From Gremmenia infestans (taxonomy: Eukaryota; Ascomycota; Leotiomycetes; Helotiales; Hamatocanthoscyphaceae): a DNA stretch of 64,000 nucleotides. Where the stretch lies: the NCBI GenBank assembly GCA_032629725.1, contig JAFEVB010000036.1, positions 1,116,001 through 1,180,000 of the forward strand, in the 5' to 3' direction. Position 1 is the first letter of the stretch. Every line of letters begins with the position of its first letter. This document shows positions 1 to 11,217 of the stretch, piece after piece. The position numbers and the translations under genes are program-made. A model generated the notes under the pieces. It saw only the letters and a list, made by a program, of their open reading frames with translations, had not been told where the DNA came from and made no database searches.

Positions 1-568
1 CGCCCTATAGAGAGAGAAAAGCAAAAAGTACTATTACTTATATGAGTAAAAAGAGGAGTAATGACTAAGAGTATATATAGAAACGCTCCTACCACTATAT
101 TATTTATAAGCTAATTAGAATTATCCCTCTGCTCTACTATATTATTTCTAGTCTAATCAGATTATTCTATTTTCTCTAGCATTCTTTTTTATCTTTTTTA
201 CCTTATACCCTCTACTAAACCACTAATAATTTAGGATGCGTATATTAGACAAGAAAGTAAACACTAGCGCTGGCAAATAGCCCACCCTGGAGTTTACCAA
301 TCCCTAGTCAATCCAGACTTTATTCGTTCTATGAGATAACATCATAAGCCTGACTCATCATTTATTCGTTAAATTATTTTATTAGTCGGGTCGGGTACGA
401 GTATAATAACCACGTAACCACTTAATTTAAAACAATTTTCTCAAAGTAATTTCTTCCAACTCTCACACGCTTTTCATAACAGAGATTTCACCCAGGCTTT
501 AGACCCCAAGCTGCTGGCTATCCGCTTCTCAATCCACCAAAACAACGAATAATTGGTGAATCGGGATT
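1..568. other. AT-rich intergenic stretch
   Basis: No gene is seen. The first 240 bases are strongly TA-rich, with repeated short words such as TATTAT and CTATA and no usable open frame. This looks like a decayed (possibly RIP-mutated) repeat. The last 150 bases are more balanced and would hold the promoter and 5' UTR of the F-box-like gene. No TATA box stands out. Confidence 0.5.
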
Positions 569-2513
569 ATGGCATCCCATCGCCTTTCACCCGGGGCACC
601 TCCTCGGGAACCTTCTTCTGATCGTTTCTGCACACCGCAATCATTGCCGGAATACTGGTCGAAACTGCCCGCCGAGATCAGCTTGATGATCCTCGACAAG
701 GTAATAGAAGATCATAAATTTCAACCATCTATACCATATCTCCGCGCCGGCTATGCGACCGTCTGTCGAGAATGGCAACCGGTTTTTGAACAACAGAATT
801 TTCGACGGCTTGTTCTCGACGGCTATGATCGAATATGCAATCTGGAAAACTTCACAGCGAAAAATCATAGACGAGGTTATCTTGAGCAGATATTGCTCTG
901 TGTTCGTCTTCATGAGTACGACTGCTCAGTCTGTCAAACAAAAGAGGACGACGACACAAAGGATTGGTAAGTAATATGTTTTCGCGGTTGTTACTTGGTC
1001 ATAACCTGGTCCATCAATACATCATATGTCGCTATTTTTGGCCAGTCTCAAATCTCTGACTCGAATTCAATAGGAATAATCACCTCTTTAGCAGCTCCGT
1101 CTGGGAATTATTGAATGTATTATCTCAGTGGACAGTCCTTGAGCCAAGTTCCGGCCGTTACGGTCGCAGGATGAAAGGCCTGGAACTAGAACTCGGCGCT
1201 TATTCCCCAAGTGATTGCAGACATACATTTCGGGATTTTCATCTTGAGCCCAATTATCCGTACCAAGAAAATCGAGAAGTCCAAACCTATCTAGACGAAG
1301 CATACCACCAAAGAATTGAACAATTGGGAAGCTTCAATGACCAATTTCACGGCTGGGTTGAGGGTAGAAGGGATAGTGAAAGTGTAATATGCTTAGAAGC
1401 CAAACAGAGATTGATGGGCACGCTGGAGCTCAGATGGGGAAGTGCAAAATCCGAGCCGTTCATCCCCTTGCCGGAGGTTGAGGTTGTCACACACTTGCTT
1501 ATTCGAAGACAATTCTATCGGAAGATCTCTGGATATTCTATTGGCATGCTTCTCAGTGAGAGCTTTACGAACCTCATAGAGTTTCGTCGCGAGGGATGGT
1601 TTGATGTCGATGCACAGCAGCAATTAGAATTTGACGAAGGTACGTTAAAGGGACAAATATATCACGTGGAATTAACCCCAAATGAAAACTCCTGGCTAAC
1701 ATATTACCGCAACGTACAGGCTTTAATCGTCACCTATGCCAGCAAGATTTACCAAGTACATTGCGGAACTTTTATATCTTCGAGGAGTCCAACAATATCT
1801 TACACCTGCCGGATCATGCCACCACGCGTATTTGGAGATGGATACTAGGCACAAACCTCTCATATAGCAGCCGTTTGCTCGAAAACATATCAGTGGCTTT
1901 CCTTATTGACGTCGAAGATTTTCTCACCCAGTTCTGGCCACGTCGACATTGGGATTTTAAGGAATCCAAAGCTTCTGACGTGGTCCCCTGGGAGAATCTT
2001 CGCAGCCTGACTCTGACCTCGGAGTCTCTGCGTACAAGTCAAAAACGCATAGTGATCAAGAATCTTCTAACAACTGCTTGCCGGGCTGTCGCTTTCATGC
2101 CCAAGCTCGAGGTGCTAGAGATATGGAACGCAACACTGAAAGACGGAGATCCTACAAAAACAGGCCGGCCAGGGACTGCTTCCGTCTTCAGATACGAGTA
2201 CAAAAACCAAAAACCTACGATCACCTTTGCAAGCAATAGTAAATGGCTTCATAAGATCGTGTCTGAAGTGTTGCAGGGCCATATTGGATCCTGTTGGGAG
2301 AATCTACTGCGGCATGAATCCGGTATTCAACTTACCTATACGTTTGAGAAGATTTGGGGGACGGACTGGTGTAGGACCTATCCTAGTGTGATGGAACACT
2401 TGAAATTACAGGGGCGTGTCTTGGATGAACTGTCACGTTGTCAAATGGCCTGTGAAAATCCAATTCCCAGAGAAGAAGATACAGAGCCAAACATCAAGCC
2501 AGCTGGGACTTAG
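569..2513 (+). CDS. F-box-like hypothetical protein
   Basis: Three exons (569-966, 1074-1639, 1720-2513) join in frame to 585 aa. Both introns have good sites (GTAAGT..TAG and GTACGT..CAG with CTAAC just upstream). Residues about 31-75 carry an F-box-like start (WSKLPAEISLMIL, then a helix with CREW), followed by a long region without recognised motifs. Fungi have many such F-box-like proteins, which are thought to be SCF ubiquitin-ligase substrate receptors, but the substrate cannot be inferred. The start is the first ATG of the open frame. Function rests only on the N-terminal motif. The rest is an orphan sequence typical of expanded, fast-evolving fungal families. Confidence 0.75.
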
Positions 2514-2558
2514 AAATGGCTTGTGGGTATGCATACCCCTACAAGGAACCCCTTTCAA

Positions 2559-2624
2559 TACCCTATCCTACCCACTTGGTGGATAGGGTAGGGTTGGATA
2601 TCGAGGGCAGCCTACCCTATCCAA
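2559..2624. repeat. Inverted repeat of CCTACCC words
   Basis: A 13-bp perfect inverted repeat (2580-2592 against 2611-2623, core GGATAGGGTAGG / CCTACCCTATCC) has a loop of about 18 nt. It is preceded by a further related copy at 2559-2573. It lies 67 bp after the F-box gene's stop, so it could form a hairpin in that transcript's 3' UTR. It is not the TTAGGG telomere unit. Confidence 0.7.
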
Positions 2625-2920
2625 GGCCTACATTAGCACAAGCCCTTCTCCCATAATATTTTGACTCTGTCGCGTTTTAAGTACCTGCAAATATAGTCCA
2701 AAACAATCTCCTAGTCCTATTATTTAAGTTTATTTTCTCTGGCACTTGTTCTTTAGCATGTTGGTTTTGTAAAGCAGCAGTTGTATTGAAGTTCCTTTCC
2801 TCGTCTGGTTGCTCTTGACTATACAAATTAAACTTTTTTCAAATCCAAACTTTCACTTTTGCACAATAAACAAATGCAAGCACGATTGTAGTTTAGAAGT
2901 GCCACTACTGATATTATGAG

Positions 2921-3381
2921 ATCTTTCTCTTGGAAATCGTTCTGCCATTACCAAACTCCACCACCACCACCACCACCACAACCACAACCACAACCACAAC
3001 CACAACCACAACCACAACCACAACCACAACCATAACCACAACCATGTATGTTATTATGTGCCCTTGTTTTGGTAGTCATTTGGGAACCAAACCTTCCAGG
3101 AGGCTTCTTCAGAAGCTCCCTACGCATCCTAGATTCCCAGTTTCCTATACTGATTTCTTAATAGGCTAAAAAAGATATCGAAGAAGTTTCGCCCGCGGCG
3201 CCCCCCTGAAACCCCCGCCCGCGTGGCCCGCCGTGCTGCCGCTGCAGAAGCCGCCGTCGCCGAGCGCAAAGCCGCCGCCGAGCGCGAAGCCGCCGCTGCT
3301 GACCGCATCGAGGAAGAGGCGCCCGCCGATGATCTTGTTCCTGTTCTTGAGGGAGAGGGGAAGGATGGAGAGGGGGATTGA
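2921..3381 (+). pseudogene. Possible gene relic: poly-Thr exon plus Ala/Glu-rich C-terminal exon
   Basis: A GC-rich island at 3165-3381 has a clean reading frame to a TGA. It encodes a basic start (KKISKKFRPRRPP), then an Ala/Glu/Arg-rich helical stretch (AAAAEAAVAERKAAAEREAA) and an acidic tail. It is preceded by a plausible intron end (TACTGAT..TTAATAG, 3164). A donor GTATGT at 3046 would join the Thr-repeat exon 2921-3045 in the same phase. No upstream start exon can be found, and the surroundings are AT-rich. I therefore read it as the tail of a broken or captured gene, with unknown function. It may instead be an unannotated fast-evolving gene. Confidence 0.25.
2957..3045 (+). repeat. CCA / ACAACC microsatellite
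   Basis: About eight CCA units pass into about eleven tandem ACAACC hexamers with one CATAACC interruption. Read on the plus strand it gives poly-Thr, and on the minus strand a Trp/Leu run. A GTATGT splice-donor-like sequence follows immediately at 3046. Confidence 0.95.
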
Positions 3382-5069
3382 TGAAGAAGAGACTTTTGGA
3401 GAGGGGGAAGACTTGTGGGGGTAGGGGGTGTGGGGAGGGGTGATGGGCAGAGAAAAAGGGGGACCAAAAACATTGAAAAATATTGTTAACTCTCAAAGAA
3501 TTGAGCATTTTGCGGCGAGAAACGTCATGATTGTTGTTTTATGATCACAACTCCGTCCGTGAGATGATATCCAGGTGCCATGCGGAGCAGCCGAAGCTGG
3601 ATTTATAGCCGGGTAAGAATTATCCTCAATAGATATGTCATGGGGTACTGATCATTATTCTAGCTAAGAAAGGATGGAAAAGATTTCTAATCCATCACGA
3701 TTACATAGTACAGGAGGAAATAACACAGAGATCCGGCTCGAAATACGTCCTTGTATACGGATAGAATCAATAATAATCAAGACCTCCGTAGCAAGGTATA
3801 TTTATGAGGTTTCAGCCGTACTTTGTTTTGAAGCTCGAGCATCAAAACATGTTATAGTAGATTGACCTCCAGCTGTTGCTATCACAAGGTGATCACTTCT
3901 ACTGCAGTAGACGATGATATAAGGTTGATTTGTATTATGTTATTATTACATAAGGAAGATTTGTTACTATAGAGAGGGGAACCCGAGGTGTAGGGGATTT
4001 AGCTTAGTTATTATGCGCTAAGTCACTAAGTGATGAAGGAGGATTGATATATTTGTTCTTAGACTTTTCAGAGATAGAGTATGTGGTCCTATTTAGTAAT
4101 CAATGAAGTTATATTTTACAGTTTCTATTAAGTATATCAATAAATCTAATTGTTTCTTTTTTTCATCTTTCTTTTTTTTGCGTACCTATTCTAGTAATTC
4201 AACTTAAGCGAGAACCCCTAAACCCAGATCTAGCCTAGCCTATCCGCCCCCCCTTTAATAGTAAAAAATAAGCGCTGTCTTACTCGGTATATAAGTCTAT
4301 TTACATACTTTGCATACCTAATATTACTTCCACGCCCTTTATACCCTCTCTTCCTTTTTATCTTAAAACTCACCCACGAAAGGAAGCAAGCCGAAGTCTT
4401 AATAAACCCCTCTAGGGCTGGCTTACCCCGAAGCTCTCCTCGATCAGTAGTGCCGAAGGATCTCACAAAATTTAAAGGAAGCGGAAATCCACAATTACCT
4501 AATGATAAAATAAAAAATAAAATAGAAAATAAAGGGAGCAAGACAATTATTTATTAATTAGTAATAAAAATTTATTTAAATCTAAAAACTTTTTTTCAAT
4601 ATAAAAATATTTTGTATAATTATAAACAAAATGCCACAATTAGTACCTTTTTATTTTATAAATCAAGTATCATTTGCCTTTGTATTACTTATAATAACAG
4701 TGTATATTTGTTCAAAATACAAGCTACTATAGTCGCCTTGAGAACGGCGCGAAATGAACCAAGAATCAAGTATGTATACACGTATACTGAAGCTGTGGCA
4801 AATCATGTTGCGATTCGAGGCGGATTTATGTACAGCCTGCGGTTGAGATGCTGTCGGAGGTTTCGGTAGTGGTTTTAGGGAAAAAATAGCTGGTGAAAGA
4901 TTTTCTTTCTTTTTTTCTTTCTTTTTTGATTCCATCTATAGAAGCGTCTTAATTCCGTGACGATCTTCGAAATATAACACACCCATCCATCAAATGTCTT
5001 TCTCAACTGGGTATCTAAATGCTCGCTCTGAACTCTCGTCTCCTCAAATATGCATATGCACGCCAGCGC

Positions 5070-7192
5070 TTAAACATGAGCATACGCCCTCTTCTCAAAC
5101 GTGCTACTATCCCCACTCCCCGTCTCTACATGTTCCGCCTCCTTCCCCTTGCTCTCCTTCGACTCGTGCGCACCAGCACCGCCCCTAACACTCTTCCTCG
5201 CACGAACATCAGAGCTAAGAGTAGCCTCATACTCAAGCAACAACTCTCCATTCTTCCCATAGCGCCTAGGCTCCTCCCTCGCGACGCGCACGACGTCCAG
5301 ACAGCCGGCCCATCCGCTCTTGGTCTTGCGGAAGATGTTGTCGATTTCCTCGAGCGAGCGGTAGGCGGTTTCCGGGTAGAAGAAGTAGACGACGGGGAAG
5401 ATGAAGGCGTTGATTACGGCGAAGATTACGTAGGTTTTGTAGCCGATGGAACTGAATGCCACGGGTGTGATCATGACGACCATGAAGTTGAAAGCCCTGG
5501 AAAGTTAAGAATAACGTTAGTTGATTATTGCAGCAAGGGTCTAAGCAAGTGAGGGAATATGGACATACCAGTTTGCAGAAGTCGAAAGACCGTTCGCTGG
5601 AGCACGAATCTTCAGAGGAACGATCTCAGCGGGATACAACCATGTCATGCCCAGCCAACCAACGGCGAAGAAGGTGTTGAAGACGAAGAGGAAGGTAGCG
5701 GAAACGATGCCAGATGGTGTGGCGCCTGAGAGTGGTTGGCCACGGGCAATAGCAGCTGCTGCATCGCGTTGCGAGATGTAGTTCATACCAGCCAAGATGG
5801 CCATGGATCCGGACATTCCAGCAGCGCCTACGAGCATGAGAGTTCGGCGGCCGAATCGCTCGATTGTGTAGACGGCAAACCAGGATGCGATGAAATACTC
5901 GGTTCCGTTGCATGCAGCCAGCACACTCGAAGTCGTGTCACCCAGGTTGATGTATTGCTTGTAAATCGTTGGAGCATAATAGGTAATCAGGTTAATTCCG
6001 GATATTTGTTGGAAAACCTGATTAATGTATCCAAGGACGACACGGTGGAAGTTTCTTTCTGGGCCCATTGTGAACAAGTCGGCCCATCCGTGGGCCTTCG
6101 TTTCAAGGACGGTGTCTTTGATCTCCATGAATTCGGTCTGGACAATATGATGTTCAACCGGGAGGTTCTCCAGAGCAGCAATGACGTTCATGGCTTCGTC
6201 TTCGTTACCCCTAAGTACGAGCCACTGTTGGTCTATTAGCTTGTGGTGTTGAACAGAAAAACGAAAAAGGTGCCTTACTCGGGGAGATTCCGGCATTTCT
6301 AGAATGAGTCCAAGCAAGATCAGAGCAAAGAGAATCTGGAGAGCAATTGGGAAACGCCATGAAACGGGGTTTGGGTCCAGATACGAGAAGGCAAAGTCAA
6401 CCCAGTAAGATAGACATATTCCACCCGTAATCATAGCTCCTTCAATCATGACCATCTTGCCGCGTTTGTGAGACTTGGAAGTTTCCGAAGCCCATGTAGG
6501 CACCGTAGACGTGTTCATGCCATTTCCGAAACCAGTAATTATCCTTCCAACAATGAGGTGAGGAAGACTGAAGGCAGTAGTTTGCAAAGTGGCGCCGATG
6601 ACCATGATAGCAGATCCCAGGAATATCATCTTCCTCCTGCCAAGTATATCTCCGATGAAGATGGTGATGATAGCACCGATGAAACATCCGACATTGTAAC
6701 TGGCTACGGTTATGCCTTGTATTGTGGATATATGATTGTTGGTAGGATTGTGGACTGAATCGATTTCGGGGAATTGCTTCACCCATGTTCCAAGGGTCAG
6801 AAGGCCTCCAGTTACACCTTGGTCATAGCCAAAAAGACTATGAAATTGTCAGCTTCCGTATACGTTCACCTGGATCCTTGATTATGCCTCGATTGGGGGA
6901 GTCGAATTGGGCCATTACAAATTATAACTGGCCCCTGCAAAAGACTTGCAGATCCGAGTAAGAAGTCCCACAAAGGTCGCATACTTTGGCATATGCATAC
7001 CCCGCCTTTCCCCTTGGGAATGATCCCCACATTACTGGTACGATGCGTTCAATGACTCGCATGAAATCGAACGATGGTACTGTAGAAGGAGAAATCGAGG
7101 GGATCTTACAAGAAGTCAATACCGGCAATGATGCCAACGGCGAGATTCAGCCTCTGGCCACGGAAGCCAAAATACTTTGAACCACCAAACAT
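5070..7192 (-). CDS. MFS sugar transporter (hexose/Stl1-like)
   Basis: Four exons (complement of 5070-5496, 5569-6224, 6279-6837, 7110-7192) give 574 aa. The sugar-porter signatures are present: GYDQGVTGG in helix 1, GRR in the loop after helix 2, GRIITGFGNG, the QQISGINLITYY stretch of helix 7, FGRR after helix 8, and the exit motif PETAYRSLEEID. It should be a 12-helix plasma-membrane proton symporter or facilitator for a hexose, pentose or polyol; the substrate cannot be read from sequence. The intron 6225-6278 is 54 bp with no stop in frame, so it can be mistaken for coding, but the family sequence ESPRWLVLRG is restored only after removing it. The ATG at 7192 gives the expected short N-terminus. 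Confidence 0.93.
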
Positions 7193-9400
7193 GGTGATGG
7201 AGAGGCGTATGAGAAAGAATGAGACTTTGAGAAGAAACCTTCAAGCTTTGTTTCCTGAAGCCAAGATAATGGCATAATATGGAGGAACAAAGTTAGATGA
7301 GATGAGCGAAAAGAACAAAATGCCAAAACCTGGGACGTCCTTAGGTATTTAAAAGCTCATCCAATACCTACGTTATTTAGGTAGTACATGGATTACCAGG
7401 GCAGAGCTCGTACCTCCTACTGTAAGATTTTAGATTGCCCGATGGATGTGTACCTACGGAACCTACCTAACTCACTAACTATCCGGGGTTATCAACAATT
7501 CTCTTGGTATGACGGAGTTCGACACCGCTTTCTCTCATCATTCCAAAGGTCACGCGCTCCTTCTAAGCCTCAAGGAACCCTGTTCCCTGACATAAGCATC
7601 ATGTGATTGTGGAGAGGAAGGCTGAATCTGCTTTGTACTGTACGAAGTATTTGCGGATTCACTCGATACTGTAGGTACGATGGTACATCCCCCGCCGTTT
7701 CGATTGTGGAGAAGATCCCGGGAAGCGCCAGGGATCAGAGACGGATTACCCGAATAGGTGAACCGGTGCGAACTGGTGGATAGATGACGCCTGGTGGTGT
7801 CCAATGAGCTTATCGATGTGTGCCGACGTTTGCCCGTTGACCGCCACTTAATCGTTGCTGGCACGTCATTGTGGGGATTTCCCCTGAAAGATGGGGACTC
7901 CACTCCATATAGTACTTGGAAGTATTACAAAATTCCACATGGTTGACGTAAGATCTTACTATACCTCGCTTTGGACAACAACAGCGGCATCATCTTGACA
8001 TGTTCTTTCTACTCGGCATGAAAACAATTCCTTTGTAGGTTGGTGCCGCATTTTGGTCTAGGATGAGCCTGTGCATGACCCCAACGTGCCGTGCCGAGAT
8101 GTACAAGGAGTCTTTTGAGGTTCGAGGAAAGCCAGAGCCGAACCTTAAATCCAATCACTTCAGTACTTACTTACCTATACTTTATAAGTACAAGTCTGTG
8201 ACGATCAGCGCCAACACTACTAGTACACTGACTTTAGATTCCTCGGTCCGAATCCCACCACCCGAACCGCCTCAAAGGACTCCATGAGGTATCGTTTGAG
8301 GCCTAATGCACGAGTCGTGCGGGATTCCTAAACAGGAAATCCGGTCGTAGAAAACATTTTTATAATCTGGGGCCCCATACTCCATATGTCTCCACAAAAT
8401 GCTACAGTATTGTCAGCGTGCCCTGCTTCCTCAGGATTCGGTAGTAAACCATCTTGTTTCATGTTGACTTCGCAGTAAAGGAATATGATTCATGAACCTT
8501 GCTCTTGCTTGTGTCAACTTGGCAAACCTGAACCCTCCGGCGCTTTCTACATTGAACATCTGGAACACAGGGTGAAGATGTATAGATGGATGGATGGATG
8601 AAGCGGCTCCGCATCTCGCTCTAGGATATTCACATTGAAATACACCACCGCCGGCGCGAAGTACGCATCATTGCTTCATTTGCAGATTTCTGGGCAAGGG
8701 GTCAGTCATGATCTCCCTCCTCATTCAGTGCTGTATCATGAAGAAGAAGAAGAAGAATAAGAAAACTCCCAAGTACTATTTCACATCATTTACTGAGAAT
8801 CCAGGGAACTACTATGGGGCTGGGCTGGGCTGGGCTGGTCATTGCTAGGTAGACTGTACCGCTCCAACGAACCTAGGGTTTACGTCACTTTTGTTGAGTT
8901 ACTATACTGATGTTTCCCCTGAAAGTTCTTTACATCGCGAGATATTCAGACAACCTTCCCCCTTTACACTCCGTCAAGACAAGTTTGAAGTTTCGTCTTT
9001 TGGGACAGGAGGCTGCTTGTTATGCATAACTTAAGAGATATAATATATAAGCTTGCCAAGTTACATGCATATCAAGACTTCAGATCTGTTTTTTAAAGGC
9101 AAGTTGAATTCCCTACTTGTTCTGTGACTTTCAAAGTGTGGGAATGCAGCTTATGTTGGGAAAAGTATGCATAATTCTCACATCAGGTAGGTTTGGAAAG
9201 TCACAGTTGGGATCGGCAAAGTGTATATAATATAGCCCATATTATTCATTTGATCGGCTGAGCCAGAAGGATCTGACTGTCTAGCTTTTCAAAGGTGCCA
9301 CATCTTTCAAGTTGAGCAACAACCGCAAATGTAGGTAAAAACCAGAGGGAATCTTACGGAGCAAGTTCAAGGAAGAACGCGCTCGAAGACACAAGAGAGC
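7193..9400. other. Intergenic region, no gene seen
   Basis: This 2.2-kb stretch separates the transporter's upstream side from the 3' end of the CCHC gene. Open frames are short and lack protein-like composition. It holds small simple repeats: GATG units near 8587, a GAA run near 8741, and GGGCT units near 8816. TTAGGTA-type words occur near 7343 and 7371. The part near 7193-7600 should include the transporter promoter. Confidence 0.5.
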
Positions 9401-11217
9401 TCACCAGGCTGATTCGCCATTACCGCCATCCTGAGCAGGCTCAAACGCACCATCACCACCACCATATGCAGCTTCGCCAGAAGTCTCGACAGCGCCGCCA
9501 CCTCCGTAACCATTGGCTTGACCAGCATCTGCCTCCTCGACGATTGGCTCCTTGCAGCGGACTTTCGTATGACCCATTTGCGAGCAATTGGAACATTTTA
9601 CTCGAGAGTAGTCTCGGGGCTTGAAGCAGTCAGTGAGTGCTCAACTTTAAAAAGTACGAGATAGACTGCTCTACATACCTTGGGACATTCACGAGAAACA
9701 TGACCGACCTCGTCGCAGTTTCGGCAAATCAACACACGCTCGTTGGTGCAGTCCTGCTTTCGATGACCCTCTGGGAAGATGTGTTAGCTTCTATAATTTC
9801 CCAAATCTTGTGGGGGATTCTGGGACCAGACTTACCCTCTCCACAGTTGTGGCATGCGCCGCCGCCACCACCTCCTCCACCACCCTGAGGACAGTCCTAG
9901 ATAAGACAGTCAGAGTCTGACATGTTAGGGAATGGGTTCATTGTGACTTACCTTGGCAAAATGTCCCTTCTCATCACAAACTTTACAGACAACATTGGCT
10001 GCAGAACGAGGTTCGGGGCATTCCTTGGAGCCATGACCTGACTTTCCACAGTTGCGGCAAGCATATCTGTCAGGACGGGGCTCTTTACAGTCTCGAATTC
10101 CTAGAGTACTTTGTCAGACGGGTTTTGAGCTGATTTCTGCAAGGATCGACTTACGGTGACCCTCGCCCTCACAATTGTAACAGCGAAGCACTGCCCGATC
10201 GGCGTTTTCAATCTTCTCCTGGTCGCAGTTCTTGAAGATATGGCCAAGTTCATTGCAGTTGGAGCTGAATTGTTAGCAAAAGGGAACCATAACAACTCAG
10301 AGCAAGGATACTAACCACTTCGGAAGGCCACAATCGACAGGAACACCAGCATCGGCCAGTCGCTCAAGGTTTTCCTCAGGGGTAGATGGCCAATGCTCTC
10401 TCTCCCGGGGTCGATGTGGAAGATCCGAAAAGCGCCAGTTAACGGTGTATTTCTTGTTGAGATTTCCCTGAAGGTCCATATTGGTATATGTAACCAGAAG
10501 CTCCTTTTCGATACCAATGAGGTACACTTTGATATCCTGGCTTCGAAAGCCTTTCTCCATATCGACATAGGTTGTCTCCGGACAGGCCTTGAAGTATTTC
10601 AGAGCAGCCTCCTTGACATCGTCGAGGTCGTGATCTTCGGCGGCGGCCATGATCTGAGCCCACGCCTCCTCCGCAGCAACATCGTCGACGCCAGAGTAGT
10701 CGATCTTACGCGGGTTCTTGCACTGGAAAGTAGTGTGCCCTGAACAATCTTGTCAGCAAGTTGAGCGTGTGAGAAGTTGAAAAGCCCACCTTCTTCCTTG
10801 CAGTTGTTACAAGTTCGGGGTTCGCCGCTTGGGCAATCGCTAGCCTAGTTTCGAAGTCAGTCCAACTGCCGCAGGATAGAGAGGTATGGGAGCACTCACA
10901 CGGTGACCAACTTCCTCACAGAGACGGCAAGTGCCCGTGAATTCGCGCTCAACTCGTTCGTTGGTGCACTCCGCCTTCGAATGTCCCTCTTCGCCACAAT
11001 TATAGCATGGTCTGGGCTTGGGTGGCTCTGGGCATGATTGCTTGGAATGGCTGGCGAGAGTTAGCAGCAGTCGAAGCACATTTGAGAGGTATACCAACCC
11101 AGTCTGACCACAATTGAAACACTCTCCGCTGAAACCGCCACTTTCACCACCTCCACCACCTTCAGCATTGCCACCAGTGTAAGCCTCGGCAGCGCCGGCA
11201 GCATTGTCCCATGACAT
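9401..11217 (-). CDS. Eleven-zinc-knuckle (CCHC) nucleic-acid-binding protein
   Basis: Nine exons (complement of 9401-9619, 9679-9770, 9836-9896, 9952-10100, 10155-10264, 10316-10739, 10790-10844, 10900-11050, 11099-11217) close to 459 aa. Each splice restores a CX2CX4HX4C knuckle. Eleven knuckles are present, four before and seven after a 130-residue insert (about 116-249) rich in charged and aromatic residues. CNBP/Gis2/Byr3-type proteins bind single-stranded DNA or RNA and act in translation and mRNA control. In fungi this family is often annotated as a zinc knuckle splicing or transcription factor, a label without much experimental basis. N- and C-termini are Gly-rich and low complexity. 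The start ATG at 11217 is the first in frame; the role is inferred from the knuckles only. Confidence 0.93.

Larger units (their letters stand above)
2514..5069. other. Gene-poor, repeat-bearing region
   Basis: Apart from the inverted repeat, the ACAACC microsatellite and a GC-rich coding-like island (all listed separately), no gene is supported. From about 3500 to 5000 the DNA is AT-rich, with long A/T runs and many stops in all frames, resembling decayed repeat sequence. Open frames in 3129-3508 on the minus strand are low-complexity Pro/Ser shadows of the GC-rich island. Confidence 0.5.

Noticed and set aside
2853..3041. Minus-strand Trp/Leu-repeat frame
   Set aside because: It is only the complement of the microsatellite.
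3129..3508. Two minus-strand Pro/Ser- and Ala/Arg-rich frames
   Set aside because: Low-complexity shadows of the GC-rich island; the plus-strand phase has the better protein character.
8235..8275. GGTCCGAATCCC resembling a tRNA T-loop
   Set aside because: No acceptor, D-arm or anticodon stem can be built around it.
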